Source of the DNA: Pseudomonas sp. efr-133-TYG-5
GTDB lineage: Bacteria; Pseudomonadota; Gammaproteobacteria; Pseudomonadales; Pseudomonadaceae
Direction: 5' to 3'
Assembly: GCF_030209175.1 (NCBI RefSeq)
Contig: NZ_JARVSM010000001.1
Span: forward strand, 868,001 to 932,000
Length of the DNA stretch: 64,000 nt
The notes beneath the pieces were generated by a model. It did not search any database. It was not told where the DNA came from and saw nothing but the letters and a program-made list of their open reading frames with translations. The translations under genes were made by a program, and so were the position numbers. This document shows, piece after piece, positions 42,237 through 50,787 of this stretch. Numbering within the stretch: position 1 is the stretch's first letter; every line of letters begins with the position of its first letter.

Positions 42237-42917
42237 TCAATGCTCCTTGACGACGTTGAGGCGGCGCTCGGTGCGAGCGGCCCAATGCGAAAGCATCAGG
42301 CTCAGGATCAGGTAGATCATGGCCAGCAGGAAGTAGATCAGGTTGGTCTGGTACGTCTCGCTGACCAGCATTTTCGCCTTGAAGGTCAGCTCCGGCACGG
42401 CAGCTGCCGAGGCCAGCGAGGTGTCCTTGAGCAGGCCGATGGCAAAGTTGGCCATCCCCGGAATGGCCACTTTGAAGGCCTGGGGCAGCACGATGATGCG
42501 CATCGCCAGCGATCGCGTCATGCCGATGGACCATGCCGCTTCGCTTTGCCCGCGGTCGATGGTGCGGATGCTTGAACGGAACACCTCGGACAGGATCGCC
42601 GCGCCGTTCAGGCCGAAGCCGATGATCGCCGCACCGACCGCCGGCAGGGTAATGCCGATGTAGGTCAGGCCGAAGTACAGGATGAACAGCTGGGTCAGGA
42701 TCGGAATGTTACGGAAAATCTCCAGATAGACACTGGCGATCAGGCTCAGCAACCGACTGCGCGACAGGCGCATCAGCGCCAGACAGAAGCCCAATACGGC
42801 TGCCACGACGAACGCGGCGGCCGTCAGGCCAACTGTGGTCAAGGCGCCGATGCCCAGCACGTGCAAAAAGTACGGCAGCATCTCGAGGGCTTTGTGCAGG
42901 GCAGCGGAATCGATCAT
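42237..42917 (-). CDS. amino acid ABC transporter, permease protein (first)
   Basis: This 226-residue inner-membrane subunit shows RNIPILTQLFILYFGL, GFGLNGAAILSEVFRSSI and the EAA loop EAAWSIGMTRSLAMRIIVLPQA. It follows the ATPase gene by three bases. Having RNIP rather than RGTP, it is a diverged partner of the second permease rather than a copy. Confidence 0.93.
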   Translation of the reverse strand: MIDSAALHKALEMLPYFLHVLGIGALTTVGLTAAAFVVAAVLGFCLALMRLSRSRLLSLIASVYLEIFRNIPILTQLFILYFGLTYIGITLPAVGAAIIGFGLNGAAILSEVFRSSIRTIDRGQSEAAWSIGMTRSLAMRIIVLPQAFKVAIPGMANFAIGLLKDTSLASAAAVPELTFKAKMLVSETYQTNLIYFLLAMIYLILSLMLSHWAARTERRLNVVKEH

Positions 42918-42920
42918 CGA

Positions 42921-43697
42921 TCAATGCTCCTGCACGGCACGAATGAAAGAACGAGTGCGTTCGACCTGGCTCTCGCGGAAGATCTGCCGCGGCGGCCCCT
43001 GCTCGACGATATTGCCGTCGGCCATGAAGATCACCTGATCGGAGACGCTCTCGGCGAAGTGCATTTCGTGGGTGACGATAATCATCGTCATGCCCTCCTC
43101 CGCGAGCTTGCGCATCACCCCAAGCACTTCGCCGACCAGTTCCGGATCGAGCGCCGAAGTGGCTTCGTCGAACAGCATCAGCTTCGGCCGCATCGCCAGG
43201 GCCCGGGCAATGGCGACACGCTGTTGCTGGCCGCCCGACAGTTGCTCGGGGTACACGTCACGCTTGGCGAACATGCCCACTTTGTTCAGCAGGTCCTCGG
43301 CCATCGCCACCGCCTCACGGCGTTCGCGCTGCTGGACCCTGAGCGGACCGAGGATGATGTTCTCCAGCACCGAGAGGTGCGGAAACAGATTGAAGCGCTG
43401 GAACACCATGCCGATCCCGGTGCGCATCCGCGCCAGTTCCCTGTCGCTCATGGGCACCTTGCGCGTGCCGACCAGGCGCTGGCCGATCAGTGCGTTATCG
43501 ATGTAGATGTCACCGCGGGTCGGCTCTTCCAGGTAATTGACGCAACGCAGCAAGGTGGTCTTGCCCGAGCCGCTGGGCCCGATCAGCGAGATTTTCTGGC
43601 CCTGCTGCACATTGAGGTCGATGCCTTTGAGAACGTCCAGGCTACCGAAGGACTTGTACAGTCCTTCGATGCGCACCAGTGGAGTGGATTCAGCCAT
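42921..43697 (-). CDS. amino acid ABC transporter, ATP-binding protein
   Basis: This 258-residue ATPase has Walker A GPSGSGKT at residues 40-47, signature LSGGQQQR, and Walker B/D-loop MLFDEATSALDPE; the DEA in place of DEP is a common variant. [18 protein letters not shown] is typical of amino-acid importers. The ATG gives MAESTPLV; a TTG two codons upstream is an alternative. It is 32 bases after the binding-protein gene, which precedes it in the operon. Confidence 0.93.
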   Translation of the reverse strand: MAESTPLVRIEGLYKSFGSLDVLKGIDLNVQQGQKISLIGPSGSGKTTLLRCVNYLEEPTRGDIYIDNALIGQRLVGTRKVPMSDRELARMRTGIGMVFQRFNLFPHLSVLENIILGPLRVQQRERREAVAMAEDLLNKVGMFAKRDVYPEQLSGGQQQRVAIARALAMRPKLMLFDEATSALDPELVGEVLGVMRKLAEEGMTMIIVTHEMHFAESVSDQVIFMADGNIVEQGPPRQIFRESQVERTRSFIRAVQEH

Positions 43698-43729
43698 GAG
43701 CAATGTCCGTAAGTGAATGACAAGACGAC

Positions 43730-44695
43730 TCAGGCAAAGGCCTGACTGAAATCACGCGGCGCATGTTCGAACGGGCCGATGAGATTGCCCTGCTCGTCAC
43801 GGTCGACGCCGATCCGCGGGTCCTTGGCCGGTGGCACCAGGTAATCCGGATTCTTGATCCCGTACCTGGCCAGGATCGGGCGGATCTGATCCGTCGCCTT
43901 CAACCAGCGCAGCCCTTGGTTGACGCCATCGAACAGATCCTGGTTCTGCGGATGCACGCCCCAGATCGCCTCGAACTTGGCGGTCAGGCTGGGGAATCTC
44001 TCGTCGTAGGCCATGGGGATCTGCTTGAGCTTGAGACTGGGATCCTGAAGGATCATGTAGTCGATGGTCGGGGCGTCCAGCACGGCAAAATCCAGGCGCC
44101 CGGCGCGCACGTCGCGCAGGCAGGAATCGGTGTTGTCGTAAAGCTTGACCTCCTTCACACCGTCGATTTTCTTCATGTCCGGGATGGTGAAGTAACCGGT
44201 GATGGCGCCGATGGTACGGCCCTTCACATCGTTGACCGTGATCGAGGTCTGGAACGGCTCGCTGTCGCGCATGATCACGTAGGCGCCGGTGTAGAACACC
44301 GGGTCGGTGAGCAGCAGGATCTTCGAACGCATCGGATTCCAGGCGAAGTTGCCACCGAACCAGTCGGCACGCCCGGAGCGCACCGCCTCGACCACCGCCG
44401 GGAAGCCCATGGTCAGCACATCGAGCTTGAGTTCGAGGCGGTCGGCAATGAGTTTGAGCAACTCCAGATCGGTGCCGATCGGCACACCTTCGCGCAACGC
44501 GCCCAAGGGCATATCGCCCAGGCAGGCGGCGGTCAGGTAGCCGGGGCGCACGGTCTTGATCGGCTTGTCGGCGGCTAACGCGAAGGACATCGGCCCGGTC
44601 GCACTGGCGACCAGTGCCGCCAATGAGCCATAGCCGGCAGCCTTGAGCAATCCGCGCCGAGAAAAACCCTGGGGAGCAAACTTGAAATCGGACAT
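43730..44695 (-). CDS. ABC substrate-binding protein (SBP family 3) with twin-arginine signal
   Basis: This 321-residue periplasmic protein starts with the Tat motif SRRGLLK at about residues 12-18, then a mildly hydrophobic segment (LAALVASATGPMSFALA). The mature part is family 3: IGTDLELLKLIADRLELKLDV, FPAVVEAVRSGRADWFGGNF and VKGRTIGAITGYFT. Most family-3 proteins use Sec, so Tat export is unusual and may mean a folded or cofactor-bound passenger. AGGTG lies five bases before the ATG. It lies 85 bases downstream of the APC permease gene, on the same strand, so two uptake routes for one substrate may be co-transcribed. Confidence 0.9.
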   Translation of the reverse strand: MSDFKFAPQGFSRRGLLKAAGYGSLAALVASATGPMSFALAADKPIKTVRPGYLTAACLGDMPLGALREGVPIGTDLELLKLIADRLELKLDVLTMGFPAVVEAVRSGRADWFGGNFAWNPMRSKILLLTDPVFYTGAYVIMRDSEPFQTSITVNDVKGRTIGAITGYFTIPDMKKIDGVKEVKLYDNTDSCLRDVRAGRLDFAVLDAPTIDYMILQDPSLKLKQIPMAYDERFPSLTAKFEAIWGVHPQNQDLFDGVNQGLRWLKATDQIRPILARYGIKNPDYLVPPAKDPRIGVDRDEQGNLIGPFEHAPRDFSQAFA

Positions 44696-44780
44696 AGGTC
44701 ACCTGTTGGCAAATTTATTGTGTTGACCGGTACAAGCCTTACCACTCCATTGCCGTCCCTGGCTCGAACGCTTCCGGGAT

Positions 44781-46214
44781 TCACGAACGCGTCGACAGGC
44801 CCGCGAGGATGTCGATCGCGCTGACATGCGCTGTGGGGGTCTGCTGGCGACGACGCTTGAGCAGCCAATACGCCGCGGAGACCACGCCGAGACTGACCAG
44901 GCTGGCGAGGAACTGGGTACGCAGCGATTGCTGGAATGCCATGGCGACCAGAACGCCCGCAATGACTGCCACCACAGCATAGGACAGCCAGGGAAACAGC
45001 CACATCCTGAGGGTCAGCCGGCTCGGCGCCGTGGCTTCGACCTGGCGTCGAACCTTGATCTGCGCCAGCGCCACCGCCAGGTACACGAACAGCATCACGG
45101 CCCCGGAAGCATTGACCAGAAACAGGAACACTCCCTGCGGCGAAATGATCGCCGCCATGATCGCGATGTAACCGATCACACTGCTGAGCAGCACCGCTGC
45201 CCTGGGCACCTTGCGTGCGGTCAGCACTGCCAGCTGCGCCGGCGCGTCGCCCCGCTGACTGAGGCCGAAGAGAATCCGCGAAGACACATACAACCCTGAA
45301 TTCAGTGCCGACAACACCGCCACCAGCACCACCGCCTGCATGATCATTGCCGCGCCCGGAATGCGCATGACGTCCAGCGCCGCCACGAACGGCGAATGCC
45401 CGGCCACGATCTGCCCCCAGGGCACCACGCAGACAATCAGGAAGATCGAGCCGACGTAGAACGTGATGACGCGGAAAATCACCGAGCGGGTCATGTTCGC
45501 CACGTTCTTCGAGGGGTCGTCCGATTCGGCAGCGGCGATGGTGGCGATCTCCGCCCCGCCGACGGCGAAAATCACCGTCGGCACGCCAGCCAGAATCGCG
45601 CTCACGCCATACGGCATGAAGCCGCGGTCATTCACCAGATTACCCAGCAGCGCGCCAGTGCTCGGCGCGAATCCGAACAGGTAGGCGCCGACGACGAAAA
45701 TAAACACGATGATCGCGAAGACTTTCAGCGAAGCGAACCAGTATTCGAATTCGCCATAGGACTTCACCGACAGGCAGTTGATCGCGGTCATCACGGCCAG
45801 AAGGCTGAGACCGATCACCCAGGCGGGCAGCGCTATCCATTGTTCGAGGATGTTGGCGCCGACCACCGCTTCCACCGCCACCACAATCACCCAGAAATAC
45901 CAGTACAACCAGCCGCTGGTGAACCCGACCCAGTTGCCCAGGCCAATCCGGGCGTATTCGGTAAAGGACCCGACACCGGGCAACGCCACGGCCATTTCAC
46001 CCAACATGCGCATCACCAGCATGACCACGATGCCGGCAGCGAGATAACTGAGGAAAGCGGCCGGGCCGATCGCCTGAATCGTGGCACTGCTGCCGACGAA
46101 CAGTCCGGCGCCGATGATCCCGCCCAGGGAAATCATGGTGATGTGACGCTGGCGCAACGCCCCGCTGAGGCGTTGGCGAGAAGCCTGGTTCTGGTTTGGC
46201 TGAACGTTGTTCAT
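44781..46214 (-). CDS. amino acid permease (APC family, GabP/AroP type)
   Basis: This 477-residue inner-membrane protein has twelve predicted helices. Helix 1 carries the APC signature ITMISLGGIIGAGLFVGSS, and helix 6 (AEIATIAAAESDDPSKN) follows GVPTVIFAVGG. The long block from LSGALRQRHITMISLGG to PGVGSFTEYARIGLGNW resembles GABA, aromatic amino acid and related permeases; the actual amino acid is not certain. The start MNNVQPNQ follows AGGTC at nine bases; the frame continues upstream through a hairpin and is not coding. Divergent to it lies the MocR gene, whose product probably controls it. Confidence 0.9.
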   Translation of the reverse strand: MNNVQPNQNQASRQRLSGALRQRHITMISLGGIIGAGLFVGSSATIQAIGPAAFLSYLAAGIVVMLVMRMLGEMAVALPGVGSFTEYARIGLGNWVGFTSGWLYWYFWVIVVAVEAVVGANILEQWIALPAWVIGLSLLAVMTAINCLSVKSYGEFEYWFASLKVFAIIVFIFVVGAYLFGFAPSTGALLGNLVNDRGFMPYGVSAILAGVPTVIFAVGGAEIATIAAAESDDPSKNVANMTRSVIFRVITFYVGSIFLIVCVVPWGQIVAGHSPFVAALDVMRIPGAAMIMQAVVLVAVLSALNSGLYVSSRILFGLSQRGDAPAQLAVLTARKVPRAAVLLSSVIGYIAIMAAIISPQGVFLFLVNASGAVMLFVYLAVALAQIKVRRQVEATAPSRLTLRMWLFPWLSYAVVAVIAGVLVAMAFQQSLRTQFLASLVSLGVVSAAYWLLKRRRQQTPTAHVSAIDILAGLSTRS

Positions 46215-46563
46215 GGCAAGACCTGCGCAGTAATGGATGAGGTCGACCGACCAGACAATTTCATCGAAGACTTTGCGTGAGGGGGACAACACACCGGATA
46301 CTCTGTGCCGCCAGCTGTCTGGCGCAGGGCTTGGTGGTGTCTGCAAGCCGGGATCGAACCCGGCCGGAACGGTTTGATAGTCATGTGCGTACCCGTTTAA
46401 CTGCGGCATGGCAGCTATTTTCTTATTGTGTTGCATGACAAGCATTACAACTTACACACTAATCACGGTTTTTTAGCTTGTCAATGGGCGTTGTATCGGA
46501 TAAAAAGCAATACAAATTTGCTTATTGTCTTGCTGCAAGCATGACAAGCAGGGATAAAGCATC
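46215..46563. promoter_or_regulatory. 349-bp divergent control region between the APC permease and MocR genes
   Basis: Direct repeats CTTATTGTGTTGC..ATGACAAGCA at 46422-46444 and CTTATTGTCTTGC..ATGACAAGCA at 46521-46550 match except for an eight-base insertion. An inverted half-site GCTTGTCA lies near 46476 and the pair TTGTAT / ATACAA spans 46491-46515. MocR proteins bind direct repeats, so these are candidate sites. A hairpin GCCGGG / CCCGGC with the loop ATCGAA lies at 46347-46364. The rest is AT-rich. No complete gene is seen. Confidence 0.6.
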
Positions 46564-47982
46564 ATGAGTCAATTCGAACAACTGCTGGACGAACTCAAGG
46601 CTGGTGCAGCCTTGCAACGAGACAAGGCAGAAACGCTTTATGCGCAGTTGGCCGACTCGTTGGCCGAGGCGATCGGCAACGGCCGGCTCAAGCCGGGCGA
46701 ACGTCTGCCACCGCACCGCGATTTCGCCAGCGCACTGGGGGTCAATATCACCACCGTGACCAAAGCCATGGCGGTGCTGCAACAGAAAGGCCTGGTCGAA
46801 AGCCGCCCCGGTCGCGGCACCCAGGTCGCCCAGCCACGGCATCCGGCGGCGCAGTTTCAATCTGCGCCGAGCAATGATCCGGGTACCGTCGACCTGAGCG
46901 TCAATCGCCCGGCCACCGACGGTTTCAATCGCGTATTGGGGCAGTTGCTGCCCAAGCTCTCAGGCGATCCGCGCTTTACCGACATGAAGGACTATCACCC
47001 GTCCGAAGGCCCGCTCTGGGCCCGCGAAGCCGCCGCGCAATGGTTGCGTCACACCGGCGTGCAGGCACAGGCCAGCCAGATGCTGATTGTCGAAGGTGCC
47101 CAGCACGGCATTGCCAATACCCTGCGCAGCCTGACCAACAGCGGCGACACCGTGCTGGCCGACAGCGTGACGTACCAAGGCATCAACGCCCTGTGCCGCT
47201 CGCTCGGCCTGATTCTGGTCGGCGTCGATGCCGATGCGCGGGGCATGTCACCCGATGCACTGCGGGCGGCGTGTGCCGAACACCAGCCACGGCTGCTGTT
47301 TCTGGTGCCGTCGATCCATAACCCGACCGCGATTACGCTCGATGCCGGGCGTCGCGAAGAGCTCGCGAGCGTGATTCGCGAAACCAACCTGCTGGTGATC
47401 GAGGACGATGTGTACCGACCGTTGCTGGATCAGTCACCGCCGGCCTTCGCCGCGCTGCTGCCGGAACGGACGATCTACATTTCGGCGCTGTCCAAGTGCA
47501 TCGCCCCGGGCCTGCGCATGGGATTTGTCATGGCTCCCCAACCGTTGGTGCAGGACATCGCCGCGATGCAACGCATCGATTGCTGGAGCACCTCGCCACT
47601 GACGGCGCTGATCGCCACCCGCCTGATCGAGGACGGACACGCCGAGCAACTGGTCGCCGAACAGCGCGAAGAATTGCGCAGCCGCCAGGCCTTGCTGGCC
47701 ACGCATCTCGACGGTCTGGAATTCCAGCACAGTGCGACGGGCACTCATGCCTGGCTCGTGTTGCCGCAACCCTGGACCGGCTCGCGCTTCGCCCGTCTGT
47801 GCCAGGAGCGCGGCGTGGTGTTGCTCGCGGGGGGCGCCTTCACCCTGCGTCCGGAACTGTCGCCGCAAGCGGTCCGCATCAATATCTCGGCTGCCCTGTC
47901 ACGGGCGCAGCTGGTCAAGGCGCTTGGCGTAATCAGTCAGCTGGCCCGCCAGGGACATCTCTATATGCACAACCGGATCTGA
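46564..47982 (+). CDS. MocR-type regulator (GntR helix-turn-helix fused to aminotransferase-like domain)
   Basis: This 472-residue protein has a GntR winged helix at about 24-95 (AQLADSLAEAIGNGRLKPGERLPPHRDFASALGVNITTVTKAMAVLQQKGLV) and a fold-I aminotransferase domain from about 110 to the end. The PLP lysine is about Lys311 in ALSKCIAPGLRMG, and IHNPTAITLDAGRRE and EDDVYRPL bind the cofactor. MocR proteins use PLP as a sensor of amino acids or of PLP itself. The genes behind it encode an amino acid oxidase and RidA, and the divergent genes encode amino acid transporters, so it probably senses the pathway's amino acid. The start follows GGATAAAGC loosely. Confidence 0.92.
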   Translation: MSQFEQLLDELKAGAALQRDKAETLYAQLADSLAEAIGNGRLKPGERLPPHRDFASALGVNITTVTKAMAVLQQKGLVESRPGRGTQVAQPRHPAAQFQSAPSNDPGTVDLSVNRPATDGFNRVLGQLLPKLSGDPRFTDMKDYHPSEGPLWAREAAAQWLRHTGVQAQASQMLIVEGAQHGIANTLRSLTNSGDTVLADSVTYQGINALCRSLGLILVGVDADARGMSPDALRAACAEHQPRLLFLVPSIHNPTAITLDAGRREELASVIRETNLLVIEDDVYRPLLDQSPPAFAALLPERTIYISALSKCIAPGLRMGFVMAPQPLVQDIAAMQRIDCWSTSPLTALIATRLIEDGHAEQLVAEQREELRSRQALLATHLDGLEFQHSATGTHAWLVLPQPWTGSRFARLCQERGVVLLAGGAFTLRPELSPQAVRINISAALSRAQLVKALGVISQLARQGHLYMHNRI

Positions 47983-47986
47983 GGAC

Positions 47987-49231
47987 ATGACACAGCCCGT
48001 TCATTGTGAAATTGCCGTTATCGGCGCAGGCGTCGTGGGTGTCGCCAGCGCACTCTGGCTGCGTCGCCAGGGCTACCGGGTGTTGTTGCTGGAGCGCGAG
48101 GCGATTGCCGCCGGGGCGTCCTATGGCAACGCCGGCACCCTGGCCCCTTATGGCGTGATGCCGATTGCCCAGCCTTCGTTGCTGAAAGCGATTCCGTCGC
48201 TGCTGTTTTCGAAGGATTCGCCCTTCGTCATCAATTGGGCGCGCCTGCCGCAACTGATGCCTTGGTTGCTGCGCTTTCTCAATGAATGCCGGCCCTCGCG
48301 CTGCGAGGTCAACACGCGGGCCTTGAGCCAGATCCTGCAACTCACCTACAGCGGCTACGCGCCCTTGCTGGCCGACAGTCCCGCAGCCGATCGCCATCTG
48401 CGTCACAACGGTTGCATCTATGCCTACGGCAGCGAGCACGGCTTCGCCAATGCCCAGGCCGCCATCGAACTGCGGCGCTCATTGGGCATCGCCCAGCAGG
48501 TGCTCAATGCCGCCGATGTCGCACAACTGGAACCCGCACTGGCAGGCAAGGCCGTGGCCGGCATCCTGTTTCCCGAGTCCTCGCACATGGATGACCCTCG
48601 CGCCTTCATCGAGGCACTGGCGGCGCCGCTGGTGGCCGAAGGCGCCCTGCATCGAGCCACCATCACCACCCTGCAACGCCAGGGCGATGGCCTGCAGCTG
48701 CGCAGTGGCGAAGGCCAGACCTACCGTGCCGACAGGGTCGTGCTGTGTGGCGGTGCCTGGTCGGCGGCGCTCGCGCGGCAAGTCGGTGATCACATTCCGC
48801 TGGATACCGAGCGCGGTTACCACATCGAGTTCGACCTGCAGGACACCCTGCTCAACCGCCCTTGCTGTCCGGTGGAAAGCGCGTTCTACATGACGCCAAT
48901 GGCCGGGCGCCTGCGGGTCGCGGGCACGGTGGAACTCGGATCGATCAACGACCCGGCCAACCCCCGGCGCTTCGACTACCTGGAGAGCCGTGTACGCCAG
49001 GTTCTCGGCCTGACCGAACCGGTGGCGCGCAAGTGGCTGGGCTTTCGCCCCTCGCTGCCGGACTCGTTACCCGTCATCGGCGCGTCACCGAACGAGCCAC
49101 GGCTGATCTATGCCTTCGGCCATCAACACCTGGGCCTGACGCTTGCCGGTGCCACCGGCCAGTTGGTCGCCGACTGCATCGCCGGCAAGGCACCCGCCTG
49201 GCTCGAGCACTTTTCCGTGCAACGTTTCTGA
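47987..49231 (+). CDS. D-amino acid dehydrogenase-like FAD oxidoreductase (DadA family)
   Basis: This 414-residue flavoprotein has the FAD motif VIGAGVVGVASALWLRR near the N-terminus and the DadA-type SYGNAGTLAPYGVMPIAQPS. A substrate region with FPESSHMDDPRAFIEAL and the C-terminal WLGFRPSLPDSLPVIGASP and HQHLGLTLAGATG complete the pattern. DadA enzymes oxidise D-amino acids or N-alkyl amino acids to imino acids and pass electrons to the respiratory chain. The gene begins five bases after MocR and is followed by RidA, which hydrolyses imines, so imine release is the likely output. Enantiomer and substrate are not determined. Confidence 0.9.
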   Translation: MTQPVHCEIAVIGAGVVGVASALWLRRQGYRVLLLEREAIAAGASYGNAGTLAPYGVMPIAQPSLLKAIPSLLFSKDSPFVINWARLPQLMPWLLRFLNECRPSRCEVNTRALSQILQLTYSGYAPLLADSPAADRHLRHNGCIYAYGSEHGFANAQAAIELRRSLGIAQQVLNAADVAQLEPALAGKAVAGILFPESSHMDDPRAFIEALAAPLVAEGALHRATITTLQRQGDGLQLRSGEGQTYRADRVVLCGGAWSAALARQVGDHIPLDTERGYHIEFDLQDTLLNRPCCPVESAFYMTPMAGRLRVAGTVELGSINDPANPRRFDYLESRVRQVLGLTEPVARKWLGFRPSLPDSLPVIGASPNEPRLIYAFGHQHLGLTLAGATGQLVADCIAGKAPAWLEHFSVQRF

Positions 49232-49255
49232 GTCGCCCCACAGGAGAACTATGTG

Positions 49256-49606
49256 ATGCCCACCATCGAGCGCAAACACGGCAACCAGCGCATGAGCCAG
49301 ATCGTCATCCACGGCAATACGGTGTACCTGGCCGGCCAGGTCGGCGAAACCCGCCACGACATTGCCGGACAGACCCGCGACGCCCTGGCCCGCGTCGACG
49401 CCCTGCTGACGGAGGCCGGGGCGTCACGGCAAGACTTGCTGCAAGTCACCATCTGGCTGGCCGACATGGGCGACTTCGCAGCGATGAACGCCGTGTGGGA
49501 TGCCTGGGTGCCCGAAGGCCATGCACCGGCACGGGCCTGTGGCGAGGCCAAACTGGCGGATCCGCGCTTGTTGGTGGAGGTCATTGTCAGCGCGGCGAAG
49601 GGTTGA
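49256..49606 (+). CDS. RidA family protein (reactive imine/enamine deaminase)
   Basis: This 116-residue protein has the RidA fold: VYLAGQVGETRHDIAGQTRDALARVDALL and PARACGEAKLADPRLLVEVIVSA, in which the Arg after PA and the Glu near the C-terminus occupy the positions that bind carboxylate and activate water in archetypal RidA. It hydrolyses 2-imino or 2-amino-acrylate-like products. It lies 24 bases after the oxidoreductase gene and so would clear that enzyme's imines. Start choice is between GTG 49253 and the ATG used here; AGGAG lies nine bases before the latter. Confidence 0.88.
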   Translation: MPTIERKHGNQRMSQIVIHGNTVYLAGQVGETRHDIAGQTRDALARVDALLTEAGASRQDLLQVTIWLADMGDFAAMNAVWDAWVPEGHAPARACGEAKLADPRLLVEVIVSAAKG

Positions 49607-49725
49607 TTGGTCGCGCCCTCTCTGGCGAACAACCGTGCCGGACGGAGTCCGCCCGCTATCGCCGCGGATGCGGAACCAGGGCCGGCACCGGGTACGCATC
49701 CAGCCTGGACAGCGGCGCGGCGCAG

Positions 49726-50682
49726 TCAGCCAATCACCCGCGCATACACCGAGCGATCGACATTGCCCCCGGAAAGAATCACCCCGACCTTTCGGCCCAG
49801 CATCCGTCCATGTTCCTGCATCAAGGCCGCCAGTGCCGCAGCCCCGGCCCCTTCGGCGAGGTTGTGGGTATCGCTGTAGTACACGCGCATGGCTGCGGCG
49901 ATTTCCTCCTCGCTGACCGCGACGACCCGCGCCGCCCCCGCGCCGTAAATGTCGAACGCCTCGGCAATCGGCTTGCGCACCGCCAGGCCATCGGCGAAGG
50001 TGTTTGCCGATGCGGTCTCGCAGATGGCCCGGGCTTCGAACGACAACTTTGCCGCCGCCGCTTCGGTCGATACCACGCCCACCACTTCGGTGCTCAGGCC
50101 CAATGCGTCGCGGGTGGCGATCACCGCACAGATACCCGAGCCGCAGCCGATCGGCACGTAGACCGTGTCCAGATCGGGCGCCGCGCTGAACAGCTCCAAA
50201 GCATAGGTCGCCACCCCCTTGACCAGTTCGGTGTGGAACGGCGGCACCAGATACAGATCGTGCACGTGCGCCAGGCGCGCGGCCTCTTCGCGGGCCTCGT
50301 CGAAATCCTCGCCGTACTCGACCACTTCGCCGCCAAAGCCGCGCATGGCGTTGTTCTTTTCCAGCGAATTGCCCTGCGGCACCACGATCAACGCCTTCAA
50401 CCCCGCGGCACTGGCGGCCAACGCCAGGCTTTGGCCGTGATTGCCGCGCGTCGCCGAGACAATGCCTTTGACCTGCGGGAATTCGCGGCGCAGCCAGTGC
50501 ATGAAGGTGATGCCACCGCGCACTTTGAAAGCACCGGTCGGCGTGTGGTTCTCGTGCTTGACCCACACCGTGCAACCCAGCCGTTCGGCCAACAATGGCC
50601 AGCGGTACTGGGCGGTCGCCGGCATCACCCGGTACACCTGGCGGGCGGCTTGTTCGAGATCGTCGAGAGTCAGTGTGTACAT
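49726..50682 (-). CDS. threonine/serine dehydratase-like PLP enzyme (fold II)
   Basis: This 318-residue enzyme belongs to the fold-II tryptophan-synthase-beta family. The PLP lysine is Lys53 in TPTGAFKVRGG, the phosphate loop is in GCGSGICAVIA, and the Asn loop is in SATRGNHGQSLALAA. The size, without a regulatory ACT domain, fits catabolic threonine dehydratase, serine racemase or hydroxyaspartate ammonia-lyase. NLAEGAGAAALAAL and SGGNVD near the end are typical. It is divergent from an AraC gene and converges on RidA, whose activity would aid it because dehydratases release enamines. The exact hydroxy amino acid is unknown. Confidence 0.88.
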   Translation of the reverse strand: MYTLTLDDLEQAARQVYRVMPATAQYRWPLLAERLGCTVWVKHENHTPTGAFKVRGGITFMHWLRREFPQVKGIVSATRGNHGQSLALAASAAGLKALIVVPQGNSLEKNNAMRGFGGEVVEYGEDFDEAREEAARLAHVHDLYLVPPFHTELVKGVATYALELFSAAPDLDTVYVPIGCGSGICAVIATRDALGLSTEVVGVVSTEAAAAKLSFEARAICETASANTFADGLAVRKPIAEAFDIYGAGAARVVAVSEEEIAAAMRVYYSDTHNLAEGAGAAALAALMQEHGRMLGRKVGVILSGGNVDRSVYARVIG

Positions 50683-50787
50683 CGCTCATCCTCCTGAGGC
50701 TTTGCCGCACCTTAGCCCCCGGACGGCATGTCGGCTTTCAAAAAACTGACCTGACTTTTGCCCGCGCACTTCACTACTATGCGTTGC

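Noticed and set aside
46332..46410. A tRNA gene on the minus strand.
   Set aside because: Only the T-arm and CCA-like end resemble a tRNA; the T-loop is one base short and no acceptor, D or anticodon arm can be formed upstream.
49610..49725. A REP-like repeat between RidA and the dehydratase gene.
   Set aside because: Some palindromic pieces (GGACGGAGTCC) occur but no second copy or known Pseudomonas REP core is seen in the window.
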